Shown: positions 25,884 through 34,242 of the stretch, piece by piece
Layout of the letters: every line of letters starts with the position of its first letter
Position numbering within the stretch: the first letter of the stretch is position 1
Assembly: GCA_016934515.1 (NCBI GenBank)
Contig: JAFGSR010000134.1
Coordinates: forward strand, 1-38,218
DNA: 38,218 bases
Source: Sedimentisphaerales bacterium
GTDB taxonomy: Bacteria; Planctomycetota; Phycisphaerae; Sedimentisphaerales; SM23-30
Reading direction: 5' to 3'
Notes under the pieces: generated by a model
The model's database searches: none
Seen by the model: only the letters and a program-made list of their open reading frames with translations
What the model was told of the DNA's origin: nothing
Program-made: the position numbers and the translations under genes

Positions 25884-27923
25884 CTAGCTTGGATTATCGT
25901 TAGCTTGGGCTGGACCGGTAGCGAACGAGTTTTTCACCTGGTTGACTCTCTGGCGGAGGTCTTTACATCCCCGGCAGAATCCCCGCACTCCGGCAAAGAT
26001 CAAGGTGGGTTTTTTGTGTCGCACCGACCACCACAGCCAGCGAGCCGACAGTCGCGCGAAGAACACCGGCAAACCAATTTTCTTGCCGTGCCGCCAAAAC
26101 AGCAGCAGGTAATTGTGGCTGAACCAGAACACCCAATCTTTCATCCGCCCGGCGCGATTGCCGCCCGCTTCGCAATGCAGATGCACCACCCGCCCCGCCG
26201 GTTCGAAAATGATTTGACCGCCCAGTTTTTTGATCCGCAACGCCAGATCGGTTTCTTCAAAAAATGCATTTCCACCAAAATTCTCATCGTAACCCCCGGC
26301 TTCAATCAGCAACTCACGCCTGCCCGAACAATTCCCGCCGGAAAAATGATCGATCGGCCCTTTCACCGTGGAATAAAATTTTCCGGTAACTTTTCCGCTC
26401 CAGCGATTGAAGCTGCCACACTTGATGTTGGTGTCGAGCCTGACCGCGTCGTCCTGCTCACTCGGCTGCAGCAATCGACCGCCCACGGCACCAACATTTT
26501 GATCCGCGTAATTTTTCAAATGATTCTCCAGCACACCCTCGTCCAGTTCACAATCATCGTCGCAAAAAAACAAAATGTCACCCGTAGCCAACCCCATCGC
26601 CCGGTTGCGGGCCCGGTGCGAACCCCGCTCGCTGAGGTGCTCCAGAATAATATTGTGCTCCCGACAAAAACTGCTGACTTGCTCATCGACACTTTCGCTC
26701 TGATCCACAACAATAACCTCACTGGGTTTAACGCTTTGCTTCAGCACCGAATCCAGCGTGTCTAACAATGAGTCTGAACGATTCAAGGTCGGAATGATAA
26801 CCGAAACTGTCAGATTCTCGGTTTGGATTTTGTCGGGTTGCTGTTCGGCTGATGACCGACCGTTCAGATTTTCAGCCGCGGAGTTTAACAGCGGTTCGTA
26901 GATTTCTGTTATCGTTCGCCGGGCAATTTTTTCCCAGGTAAGCTCCTGGGCCGTAACCCGACCGTTTTGCCCCAGGTAACTACGCAGGTTTTTATCGGCG
27001 ATCAGCAGTTCAACCTTCTCGGCCAGATCACCCCTATCAACCCGTAGCAGTAGACCGTTTTTCTCGTGTTGAACAATTTCCGTAATGCCGCCGACCGGAG
27101 CTGCAACGACCGCCAGTCCCGCTCCCATTGCTTCAACAATCGTCAACGGAAAACCTTCGTATTTCGAAGCATTAACAAAAATGTCCGCCGCCCGGTAGTA
27201 ATCAACAATTTTATCGTGATCGACCCTGCCCGCCCGGCACAACCACTTCGCCTCTGGAAAACCACTGCCCGGAACCGCCAGCAACCGAACCTGCCCATGC
27301 CGCTCGTAAAGCTCATCCATGGCATCGCTGATCAGAGCCGTCCCCTTGACGCGATCTTCACCCCGGCCGACAAACAACAACACCAGATTCTCCGAACCAA
27401 GTCCCAATCGCGAACGGATTGCTTGCCTGTTACCGGAGTTGCATTTGTCAGGATTATAACCGTTGGGGATGACTTGAGTTTTGCCGGGTCCCAGCCGAAA
27501 AAATTTCTGCGCCTGACGTTTGGTGTTGCCGCTGACCGCGATAACCTTCTCGGCGTGTCGGGCCATAACCAACTCCGCCAGGCTCGCACTGTAACAACGC
27601 CAATTAAACCACGTTCCACACGCCAGTAAATACCCCAGCGACAATCCGTGCAGCGTGTGTACATGAGCGGGACGGTCGGCTCGCCGGCGATTTTCCAATG
27701 CCCAGCGGATAAATCGCCGGGAAAACCCGCAGCCGTGCGTGTGAATAATCTGGTAATCTCCCGGACGACAGCGGTCCATGCAACAAAAATCCGCCCCGTC
27801 AGAATCACCAAAAACGCTCACCTCCACCCCCAGCTCCCTCAGCGCAGCCGCCAGCGACAGGATGTGCGTTTCCACACCACCCGATCCAGCCAAATCCATC
27901 GGTGCACAGATAGCGATTTTCAT
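25884..27923 (-). CDS. Fused glycosyltransferase: GT4 domain followed by GT2 domain
   Basis: About 679 residues from the ATG at 27923 (MKIAICAPMDLAGSGGVETH); the open frame reaches 27974 and neither start has a strong ribosome-binding site. Residues ~1-355 are a GT-B fold of family GT4, with the glycine-rich acceptor loop, VIPNGYNP and the nucleotide-sugar motif KYEGFPLTIVEAMGAG. A linker (~356-390) leads to a GT-A fold of family GT2 (~391-610) with SVIIPTLNRSDSLLDTLDSV, VVDQSES and the metal-binding FFCDDDCE; HRARNRAM is also typical. The end is amphipathic and hydrophobic (SHNYLLLFWRHG), possibly membrane-associated. Both domains look intact, so one protein could add two sugars in sequence. 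It is divergent from the epimerase gene, suggesting surface-glycan synthesis. Confidence 0.88.
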   Translation of the reverse strand: MKIAICAPMDLAGSGGVETHILSLAAALRELGVEVSVFGDSDGADFCCMDRCRPGDYQIIHTHGCGFSRRFIRWALENRRRADRPAHVHTLHGLSLGYLLACGTWFNWRCYSASLAELVMARHAEKVIAVSGNTKRQAQKFFRLGPGKTQVIPNGYNPDKCNSGNRQAIRSRLGLGSENLVLLFVGRGEDRVKGTALISDAMDELYERHGQVRLLAVPGSGFPEAKWLCRAGRVDHDKIVDYYRAADIFVNASKYEGFPLTIVEAMGAGLAVVAAPVGGITEIVQHEKNGLLLRVDRGDLAEKVELLIADKNLRSYLGQNGRVTAQELTWEKIARRTITEIYEPLLNSAAENLNGRSSAEQQPDKIQTENLTVSVIIPTLNRSDSLLDTLDSVLKQSVKPSEVIVVDQSESVDEQVSSFCREHNIILEHLSERGSHRARNRAMGLATGDILFFCDDDCELDEGVLENHLKNYADQNVGAVGGRLLQPSEQDDAVRLDTNIKCGSFNRWSGKVTGKFYSTVKGPIDHFSGGNCSGRRELLIEAGGYDENFGGNAFFEETDLALRIKKLGGQIIFEPAGRVVHLHCEAGGNRAGRMKDWVFWFSHNYLLLFWRHGKKIGLPVFFARLSARWLWWSVRHKKPTLIFAGVRGFCRGCKDLRQRVNQVKNSFATGPAQANDNPS

Positions 27924-28104
27924 GGTTTTTTGAGCATCGTTCGTTGTGTTTATTTTCCCTCTCGTTGCCCGCAAGCCCTCTGCTTGAGCAAAACCTTTCC
28001 GCTTTTTCGACTATACAAATTACTTATCGGACAGACCCCAAAACTCTCAACAGGCAAAATACCCCATCCAACTGCTCTGGCAGCCATAAATAGGCCGGAA
28101 TAAG

Positions 28105-28133
28105 TTGTTATCCTGGTGCAAAATGGTTATAAT
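28105..28133 (+). promoter_or_regulatory. Sigma70-type promoter for the sugar epimerase gene
   Basis: TTGTTA (28105-28110), exactly 17 bases, and TATAAT (28128-28133). The transcript would have a leader of about 150 bases that passes through the repeat words at 28161-28250. Confidence 0.55.
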
Positions 28134-28160
28134 CAAGAAGTTGTGATTAGGTTTTGAAAA

Positions 28161-28250
28161 TTTGAATTTTGGTAATTTGATATTGTTTCGAATTTAGGAT
28201 TTAGTGCTTCGGATTTCCAGTAGTGTAGGATGGGCTTTAGCCCGTACGGA
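28161..28250. repeat. Degenerate repeat words with GGGCTTTAGCCC palindrome
   Basis: The phrases TTTCGAATTTAGGATTTAG and TGCTTCGGATTT are followed by GATGGGCTTTAGCCCGTACG, which contains a perfect palindrome GGGCT-TT-AGCCC at 28232-28243. Text of this kind is familiar to me from intergenic DNA of many unrelated bacteria. It lies within the predicted leader of the epimerase gene. Confidence 0.6.
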
Positions 28251-28290
28251 TTTTGTATAAATAGCACGATGTCCAGTTAAGGAATTTTCC

Positions 28291-29259
28291 GTGAAAGCAT
28301 TAGTTACCGGCGGAGCAGGTTTCATCGGCTCGCATTTGGTTGATCGATTATTGCAATTCGGCCACGACGTCGTCGCCATTGATGATCTCAGCACCGGCCT
28401 GCGCACCAATCTGGCGGGCGTCGAATCTAATCCGAAATTCCGCTTCGTCTTTGACAGCGTCCGCAACGACGAGGCTATGCATATCCTGATCGATCAGTGT
28501 GATGTCGTTTTTCACCTGGCCGCAGCCGTGGGAGTGCAGTTGATCGTCGATTACCCCGTCCGCACCATCGAAACCAACATCCACGGCACCGAAGTGGTTC
28601 TGGAAATCGCCAACAAGTTCGGCAAAAAAGTACTCCTCGCTTCGACCAGCGAAGTTTACGGAAAAAGCGAAGCGGAATCTTTCCACGAGGATGACGATTG
28701 CGTCCTGGGCAGCACCCGTTTTTCTCGCTGGTCTTACGCCTGCAGCAAAGCCATCGATGAATTCCTGGCCCTGGCGTATCACGATCAATACGGTTTGCCG
28801 GTCATCCCCGTACGACTTTTCAACACGGTTGGCCCACGCCAGACCGGTCGTTACGGAATGGTGATCCCTCGCTTCGTCGAGCACGCCCTCAAAAACGAGC
28901 CGATCACCATCTACGGCGCCGGCAAACAAACCCGTTGCTTCGCTTATGTCGGCGATGTCGTGGACGGCTGCATCGCCCTGATGAACTGCCCCGACGCACC
29001 GGGACGCGTTTATAACATCGGCTCCTGCGAGGAAATCAGCATCAACGACCTGGCCGAAAAAATCATCGCCATGACCGGCTCCAAAAGCACCAAGGAATTT
29101 CTATCCTACGAACAGGCCTACGGAAAACCGTTCGACGACATGATGCGCCGCGTCCCCTCCCTGGACCGAATCCACACCACCGTCGGTTATCAACCCAAAT
29201 CATCCCTCAAACAGACCCTGCAGTTGATTATCGACGATATCCGCGCCCGATTGCCATGA
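28291..29259 (+). CDS. NAD-dependent sugar epimerase/dehydratase (UDP-glucose 4-epimerase-like, extended SDR)
   Basis: 322 residues from a GTG with AAGGA upstream. Rossmann motif GGAGFIGSH at residues 7-15, catalytic YxxxK as Tyr149-Lys153 (SYACSK), and the Ser/Thr of ASTSEVYG at 117-124. FNTVGPRQTGRYGMVIPRF and RCFAYVGDVVDG are typical of UDP-sugar epimerases and decarboxylases. Likely reactions are 4-epimerisation or dehydration of a nucleotide sugar in the cytoplasm; the exact substrate cannot be read. Its neighbours (fused glycosyltransferase on the other side of the promoter) support a role in glycan precursor supply. Confidence 0.88.
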   Translation: MKALVTGGAGFIGSHLVDRLLQFGHDVVAIDDLSTGLRTNLAGVESNPKFRFVFDSVRNDEAMHILIDQCDVVFHLAAAVGVQLIVDYPVRTIETNIHGTEVVLEIANKFGKKVLLASTSEVYGKSEAESFHEDDDCVLGSTRFSRWSYACSKAIDEFLALAYHDQYGLPVIPVRLFNTVGPRQTGRYGMVIPRFVEHALKNEPITIYGAGKQTRCFAYVGDVVDGCIALMNCPDAPGRVYNIGSCEEISINDLAEKIIAMTGSKSTKEFLSYEQAYGKPFDDMMRRVPSLDRIHTTVGYQPKSSLKQTLQLIIDDIRARLP

Positions 29260-29407
29260 TTTCGGCCCCCAACCGGGAAAAAAAGTGGTTAACCTCAATT
29301 CATCGGGAATCGCCGCATAATCGCGGAAAATCATTGACCGCAACTTACAAAGCCGTTATAAATCCATTTCGGTTTAATCGTTGAGAAATCGGTTTTTGGG
29401 TGCGAAT

Positions 29408-29785
29408 ATGCCTATGGCAATTGACATAACCGCCGGTAACTATCGGCTCCAGGCTCAGTTAAACGATTCCGCCACCGCCCAGACTATTGCCGCGGCACTG
29501 CCCATCGAGGCCGCCGCCCAGCGCTGGGGTGACGAAATTTATTTCGCCATCGACGTTGATGCGCCGCTACAAGCTGATGCCCACGACGTGGTCCAGGCCG
29601 GCCAATTGGGTTACTGGCCCACCGGAAAGGCTTTTTGCCTGTTTTTCGGCCCGACACCCGCTTCCCGCGGCGATGAGATTCGTGCCGCCTCGGCGGTTAA
29701 TATCGTCGGACTGCTAACCGGCGACTTTTCCTGCCTCAAGCAGGTAACCAACGGCCAAACGATTATAATCAAAAAAAGTGAATAG
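29408..29785 (+). CDS. Cyclophilin-fold protein (TM1367-like)
   Basis: 125 residues from the ATG at 29408; a TTG at 29381 is an alternative. RWGDEIYFAIDV, GQLGYWPTGKAFCLFFGPTP and the closing AVNIVGLLTGD match the small cyclophilin-like family typified by Thermotoga TM1367 (PF04126 or relatives). Members share the cyclophilin beta-barrel but lack the usual isomerase residues and have no firm function. It sits between the epimerase and fba, 50 bp before fba, and may be co-transcribed with fba. Confidence 0.8.
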   Translation: MPMAIDITAGNYRLQAQLNDSATAQTIAAALPIEAAAQRWGDEIYFAIDVDAPLQADAHDVVQAGQLGYWPTGKAFCLFFGPTPASRGDEIRAASAVNIVGLLTGDFSCLKQVTNGQTIIIKKSE

Positions 29786-29835
29786 GTTTTTAACAGATAA
29801 CTAAATTGTAATTTTGCCAAATAAGGAGAACTATT

Positions 29836-30783
29836 GTGCCATTAGTAACCACCGAAAAAATGTTTCGCCAAGCCTACGAAGGCGGCTTTGCCATTGGCGC
29901 TTTCAATGTCAACAATATGGAACTCATGCAGGGTATCATCGAGGCCGCCAAAGAAGAAAACGCCCCGGTAATCCTCCAGATTTCCAAAGGTGCCCGTGCT
30001 TACGCCAACATTAAATACCTCCGGGCACTGATCGACACTGCCATCGCTGAAACCGATCTTCCGGTTGTCATGCACCTTGACCACGGTGACACTTTCGATT
30101 TGTGTCAGCAATGCGTTCAGGACGGCTTCACTTCCGTCATGATCGACGCCTCGCACAAATCCGTCAAAGAAAACACCGCCCTGACCAAGTCCGTCGTCGA
30201 TTATGCCCATCAGCATGGCGTCGTTGTCGAAGCCGAAATCGGTCAACTCGGCGGCATCGAAGAAGACGTTGTGGGCGTTTCCGCTGACGATGTCATGAGT
30301 CATGTTACCGATCCCGCCGAAGCCGAAGAATTCGTCAAAGCCACCGGTTGCGATTCTCTGGCAGTGGCCTGCGGTACCAGCCACGGCGCTTTCAAGTTCA
30401 AGGCCGAACCCAAACTGGCCTTTAATGTCATTGAAGAAATCGGCAAACGCCTGCCCGGTTACCCCCTGGTCATGCACGGCTCCAGCAGTGTCCCCAAAGA
30501 ATTCATCGACCTGATCAACAAATACGGTGGCAACATGCCCAACACCATGGGCGTTCCCGAAGAAGCCATTTCCAAAGCCGCAAAGATGGCCGTTTGCAAA
30601 GTCAACATCGACACCGACCTGCGCCTGGCCTTGACCGCCAAAATCCGTCAGGTCTTCGCCGAAAATCCCGCTGAGTTCGACCCGCGTAAATACCTCGGCC
30701 CCGGTCGCGAAGCCATCAAGCAAATGGTAAAACGAAAATTGCACGTCCTCGGCTGTGCCGGAAAAGCCGACATCTGCCGATAA
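29836..30783 (+). CDS. fba: Class II fructose-bisphosphate aldolase
   Basis: 315 residues from a GTG behind AAGGAG. It interconverts fructose-1,6-bisphosphate with DHAP and glyceraldehyde-3-phosphate in glycolysis and gluconeogenesis. Zinc ligands are visible as His83 (MHLDHGD), His183 (CGTSHGAFKF) and His214 (VMHGSSSVP), with the active-site Asp82 beside the first and VEAEIGQLGG (132-140) between. The C-terminal VNIDTDLRLALTAKIR is the expected phosphate-binding segment. A strong intrinsic terminator follows 33 bp after the stop. Class II enzymes also cover tagatose-bisphosphate aldolase; the fructose assignment is the more likely. Confidence 0.93.
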   Translation: MPLVTTEKMFRQAYEGGFAIGAFNVNNMELMQGIIEAAKEENAPVILQISKGARAYANIKYLRALIDTAIAETDLPVVMHLDHGDTFDLCQQCVQDGFTSVMIDASHKSVKENTALTKSVVDYAHQHGVVVEAEIGQLGGIEEDVVGVSADDVMSHVTDPAEAEEFVKATGCDSLAVACGTSHGAFKFKAEPKLAFNVIEEIGKRLPGYPLVMHGSSSVPKEFIDLINKYGGNMPNTMGVPEEAISKAAKMAVCKVNIDTDLRLALTAKIRQVFAENPAEFDPRKYLGPGREAIKQMVKRKLHVLGCAGKADICR

Positions 30784-30815
30784 CAACGTTCTCAAATTTA
30801 ATCCCGATTAGAAAT

Positions 30816-30848
30816 GGGCGTCATATCTAAACGTGGCGCCCTTTTTTT
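30816..30848 (+). terminator. Intrinsic terminator after fba
   Basis: GGGCGTCAT pairs with GTGGCGCCC (nine pairs, two of them G-U) around the loop ATCTAAAC, and a run of seven T follows. Confidence 0.85.
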
Positions 30849-31270
30849 ACACTTTGCCTTTACGCCGAATTCCTGCAACAACTATCCAAATATATCGGTT
30901 CGGGACCGATAACTTGCCTTTTACCGGTTTTAGGTGAATAATAATGTAAGAGAGGATTAGGTTTTTTGTAGTGATTGTGTGGATTATTGGATTTTTAATA
31001 GGAGGCAAATTGGTTGGTTTTGGGCCGTCCCGAGTAGAAGCTGTCTTTGGGCGTGGCTGTTAAAGTGTTGTGCAACAGGGTGTTATAACGGTCAACCTGA
31101 AATCAAAATGTGGTGCTGATGAGTTTTTGGGTGTATGAAGCAGTAAGCCGGGCCGATCGGAATAAAAGATATTTATTTTAGGCCTGCTTGTTGGTTAATG
31201 TGCCTGTCCTTAGAGCCGATGAATTACGTGTAAAGCTCTGAAAATGTAGAAAACTCAAGAAGTACTTACC
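30849..31270. other. Spacer between fba terminator and the pseudo-receiver gene
   Basis: No gene is supported. At 30893-30911 lies a perfect palindrome TATCGGT-TCGGG-ACCGATA (7-bp arms, 5-base loop) with no T-run after it, possibly an operator. AGAGC and GCTCT arms lie around 31211 and 31237. The section 30940-31060 is strikingly G/T-rich on the plus strand, unlike the C-rich genes around it. I see no clear promoter. Confidence 0.45.
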
Positions 31271-31849
31271 ATGCAAAAGAAAAAAGACGTTTTAACAACC
31301 GGTGAAGTTGCAAAAATTTGCAACGTTGCTCCAAGAACCGTATCAAAATGGTTTGATTCCGGTCAACTTCGCGGCTACCGAATCCCCGGCAGTAAAGATC
31401 GACGGATTCCCATGTCCCAACTGGTCAGGTTTATGAAGGCCCACGGTATTCCGCTTAACGGCCTCGACGGCGGGTCCACTCGGGTCCTTCTGGTCGAAGA
31501 TAATCCCGATCTAACCGATTCCCTCGTCCAGTCCCTGGAAAACAACGGCCGCTATGAAGTCCGGGTTGCCCAGGGTGGTTTCGATGCCGGGATCATTGCT
31601 GAGCAGTTTAATCCTCACATTATTTTCATTAATATTGTGCTCGAGGATATCAACGCTCAAAAAATCTGCTCGACCATCCGCGAAAACAGCGAACTGCAGG
31701 ACGCCCGGATAATTGCCATTACCTCCCCCTTGACCGAGGGCGAAGGACACGCACTTATGCAGCAGGGTTTCGACTCCTACCTGTGCCGACCCTTCGACGT
31801 CGCCCAGATGATTCAGTGCATCGACGATTCACTCTCAATTTTGCATTGA
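31271..31849 (+). CDS. Helix-turn-helix (excisionase/MerR-like) protein with degenerate receiver domain
   Basis: 192 residues. The N-terminal ~60 are a winged-helix domain of the excisionase type (HTH_17): TTGEVAKICNVAPRTVSKWF then GYRIPGSKDRRIP. Residues 70-190 form a response-regulator receiver: VLLVEDNPD supplies the acidic pair Glu76/Asp77, and Thr151 (IAITSP) is conserved. The phospho-acceptor Asp is Asn121 (IIFINIVLED) and the conserved Lys of the KP motif is Arg173 (LCRPF). Normal phosphorylation is therefore not expected. DNA binding with another input (protein or ligand) is the likely mode. No kinase gene is nearby. The DNA-binding domain coming first is the reverse of ordinary response regulators. 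Confidence 0.85.
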   Translation: MQKKKDVLTTGEVAKICNVAPRTVSKWFDSGQLRGYRIPGSKDRRIPMSQLVRFMKAHGIPLNGLDGGSTRVLLVEDNPDLTDSLVQSLENNGRYEVRVAQGGFDAGIIAEQFNPHIIFINIVLEDINAQKICSTIRENSELQDARIIAITSPLTEGEGHALMQQGFDSYLCRPFDVAQMIQCIDDSLSILH

Positions 31850-32010
31850 AACATTACTTGATACGAGAAAACTGGAGCTTATTGGTAATTTTTGCTTTTC
31901 GGCTTCATCGCCGTTGAAAAATAAATAGATGAAACTTCTGGCTCGGCACTGCCTGGAGGCTGACGCCCAAAGCGTCAAATCGGACAGTGTCCGGGATCCA
32001 TTGATTCAGG

Positions 32011-32046
32011 GTCGTCGTGAATATTAATTACGGCGGCTCTTTTTTT
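32011..32046 (+). terminator. Intrinsic terminator downstream of the pseudo-receiver gene
   Basis: GTCGTCGT pairs with ACGGCGGC (eight pairs including G-U) around an 11-base AT-rich loop, followed by TCTTTTTTT. It lies about 160 bp after the gene's stop. Confidence 0.75.
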
Positions 32047-32264
32047 ACGCGCATAAAAAAAATGTCATCCCGAACGAAACGTCATCGCCAGGAGGCCTGC
32101 AGAACCAACGCAGCAATCTCATCCGTACGATTTCCTTGTGCGATCTTCTCCACCCCACATGATCTCCGCATTTAGCGGCACAAATAAAGCATCTCACCAA
32201 TCCTGAAATCCTGTCTAAATATTATTGAGCATTCGGACTTCGTCATTAATTCCTCATTAAAATT
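32047..32264. repeat. Degenerate repeat words between convergent genes
   Basis: A phrase beginning AATGTCATCCCGAACGAAAC and ending near GCAGCAATCTCATCCG resembles the 'TGTCATTCTGAGCG...' text common between genes in many bacteria. At 32230-32262, TCGTCATTAATTCCTCATTA is the opposite-strand form of the ATGACGAAT repeat seen at 9413 and 10225. No gene is supported. Confidence 0.5.
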
Positions 32265-33494
32265 CTACTTCGCCACAATATTCAACAAACGATTCGGTTT
32301 TGACCAGAGTATCCGGGCAGAGAAAACCGACGCCTCGCGTTTGGATTTGGATAAAACGCTTTCGCCCACCGTCACCCAGCTTTCCTTCTCGTTGATAGCA
32401 GATGCACCGAAGTTGCCCAGCGTGGCGTTATTCTCTGGAATCAGGATCCGCTCTGACTTACGGATAACACACATTTTTTCCGGGTCCACCTGCCCGATAA
32501 ACAAAGGGGCTCGATTACGTGGAATATGATCGTTGCCCGCTCCCCGTCGGGTATAGACCAGAAACAAACCGTCGCTGTGTGTTATCCAGTGCTGTTGGGT
32601 GTTGTAGCTGCCTAGCTCTGTCCCGTCCTCGAACGTCCAGGGTTTTATTGGAGCAAAATGCAAACCATCGTCACTGACCGTCACGTATCCTTTTATATCG
32701 TTGCGAATCGTTAGATAGTACCGATTCTGATAAAATGTTATCGATGGTTCACACAGGCCCCGCTTGACATTCAGTTTCAACACATTCCCCAGAGTGTGAT
32801 ACTTGACCACTTTACCGTCAAACGAACAACGCATAACCGCTACTGACGCGGCGGCGGTCTCTCTACTTTTAAAGTAGATCGGGATCAATAACGTTCCATC
32901 CGGCTCGCTCAGCCACTGGGAACACGCTGAGCGACTGCAAAAAAAGTCATCCCTTGCCGGCATCTCTATCTCCTGCCAAGGCGTCCAGGTTCCTGCTTTG
33001 GGATCATGTATCGTATAAGAAGTCACCCCCGGCTGCGGCGAGATTTGTCGCCCGTTGAGATAATGAACAGTACAGCCGAATACCAACAACTTACCTGTAG
33101 GATCATGCCATCCGGGGGTTGGGTCCGCCACTGCCAGGGTGATATTATCTTCCAGCCTACGCCAGGCTAGCTCTGCTCGTTCATCCGGTTTTGTCCAGTT
33201 AGCACCCATATCATTTGTATATAACACATACAAACCCGAATAAAAGTCGCTTAATTTCAACTGTTTTTGCATACTCATCACAACTCTGGAACCACCGTTA
33301 TCACCCACTCCCGGAACCGATGCCACCCGCGGATGAAACCACCACGAATCCTCACCGGATCCCTTGATTACGGTATCAAGCTTGATCTTATAATCCAATT
33401 TTTCTGTATCCGCCTGTACCAACCCAACATCCAAGCCGATAATAAATAAGCAAACCAGCGTAAAAATAAATATACCTGCAGGACTATTAAACAT
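32265..33494 (-). CDS. Exported sialidase-like beta-propeller protein
   Basis: 409 residues from an ATG behind AGGAGC. The N-terminus (GIFIFTLVCLFIIGLDVGLVQA) is a signal peptide or anchor. The remainder resembles the sialidase/neuraminidase (BNR) six-bladed propeller: Asp-box-like turns YTNDMGANW and VSDDGLHF, SGEDSWWFHPRVASVPGVGD near the start, and LCEPSITFYQNRYYLTIRND in the middle. The family hydrolyses sialic-acid or other glycan bonds; catalytic residues cannot be assigned safely. The protein ends in NRLLNIVAK, encoded by DNA almost identical to the leuS 3' end. The 122-aa membrane gene lies 23 bp upstream on the same strand, probably co-transcribed. Confidence 0.72.
   Translation of the reverse strand: MFNSPAGIFIFTLVCLFIIGLDVGLVQADTEKLDYKIKLDTVIKGSGEDSWWFHPRVASVPGVGDNGGSRVVMSMQKQLKLSDFYSGLYVLYTNDMGANWTKPDERAELAWRRLEDNITLAVADPTPGWHDPTGKLLVFGCTVHYLNGRQISPQPGVTSYTIHDPKAGTWTPWQEIEMPARDDFFCSRSACSQWLSEPDGTLLIPIYFKSRETAAASVAVMRCSFDGKVVKYHTLGNVLKLNVKRGLCEPSITFYQNRYYLTIRNDIKGYVTVSDDGLHFAPIKPWTFEDGTELGSYNTQQHWITHSDGLFLVYTRRGAGNDHIPRNRAPLFIGQVDPEKMCVIRKSERILIPENNATLGNFGASAINEKESWVTVGESVLSKSKREASVFSARILWSKPNRLLNIVAK
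32267..32295. repeat. Shared gene-end repeat, copy in the sialidase-like gene
   Basis: It matches 34245-34273 at 27 of 29 positions in the same orientation (ACTTCGCCACAATATTCA, then two single mismatches up to CGATTC). In both places it encodes the C-terminal NRL(L/V)NIVAK of a minus-strand gene. Confidence 0.8.
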
Positions 33495-33517
33495 TTTATT
33501 GCTCCTGTTTATCGTTC

Positions 33518-33883
33518 TTAGTTGTTTAACTGCGACCCGCCTTCACCCTTCTTCGCTTTTCTTATCCTGATCGTTCGCCACCATAATATCCCAAAAGGCA
33601 AAACAAACCACAGTAATACTATGGCCTCTACTCCAAACGCTTTTAAGCTGTTGTCGGGTGCATGCTTTGCTAAAGGCATCATGCTATCAAAAAACACAAT
33701 AGATAATAAGATAAACGCAAGCTCAACAACCACCATCTTGCCAAACGACTTATCTGAAGGATATCTGCGTTCTTTGCGATAAAAACGATAAACCGCAATC
33801 GGCAAAACAATAAACAAAATCACCACAAACAAGAGATGAAATAAACATGGAAAATCAGCATTAATTCCTGTCGGCTCCTGCAT
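33518..33883 (-). CDS. Small integral membrane protein of unknown function
   Basis: 121 residues from the ATG at 33883; an adjacent GTG at 33886 is an alternative, and GGGGAA lies upstream. Three hydrophobic helices are evident (~14-33, ~52-70, ~85-103: LLFVVILFIVLPIAVYRF, VVVELAFILLSIVFF, AIVLLWFVLPFGILWW). Loops and the tail are basic (RKERRYPSDKSFGK, RIRKAKKGEGG), which places them in the cytoplasm by the positive-inside rule. No family is recognised. It is 23 bp upstream of the sialidase-like gene. A TATAAT lies at 33920-33915 on the minus strand, within a run of repeat words, without a good -35. Confidence 0.6.
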   Translation of the reverse strand: MQEPTGINADFPCLFHLLFVVILFIVLPIAVYRFYRKERRYPSDKSFGKMVVVELAFILLSIVFFDSMMPLAKHAPDNSLKAFGVEAIVLLWFVLPFGILWWRTIRIRKAKKGEGGSQLNN

Positions 33884-33920
33884 CACATTCCCCGTCTATT
33901 AAGCAGTTTACTTTATTATA

Positions 33921-34242
33921 TCCGTGTCATCCGTGCAATCCGTGGTTAAATATCTTTATTTTCTTAATATAAAAATCTTGTCAATCTTGTTATCCTGTCA
34001 AAGATATTAATTTTTTTTGTGTTTTTTGCGTGCCGCGACAGGCCTGTCCCGGCGGGTACTTTTTCGTGGCTGTCTTAAAATCCGCGTTCATCTGCGTCCA
34101 TCGGCGGTTCCATCTTGAATTCTCTGTGCCCTCTGTGAACTCTCGCCGCGGCGAAGCGCTCCCGCCGTGCTCGCGCCTGCTCGCCATGCTTCGCTAGTCG
34201 TAGCAGGTCGCGGCAGGTTGGCGTAGCCGGGCTGTGGCAAAA
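33921..34242. repeat. Block of concatenated degenerate repeat words
   Basis: Successive phrases: TCCGTGTCATCCGTGCAATC, then CTTGTCAATCTTGTTATCCT, a Gly/Cys-rich CCTGTCCCGGCGGGTAC, CGCGTTCATCTGCGTCCATC, and TCTCTGTGCCCTCTGTGAAC, ending in a GC-rich stretch rich in GCTTCGC and GTAGC. Each phrase is a near-repeat of itself. A 65-codon minus-strand frame inside (33990-34187) is a by-product. No gene is supported. Confidence 0.7.

Noticed and set aside
33990-34187. 65-codon minus-strand frame
   Set aside because: It is a translation of the repeat-word block; the residues follow the repeats and are not a real protein.
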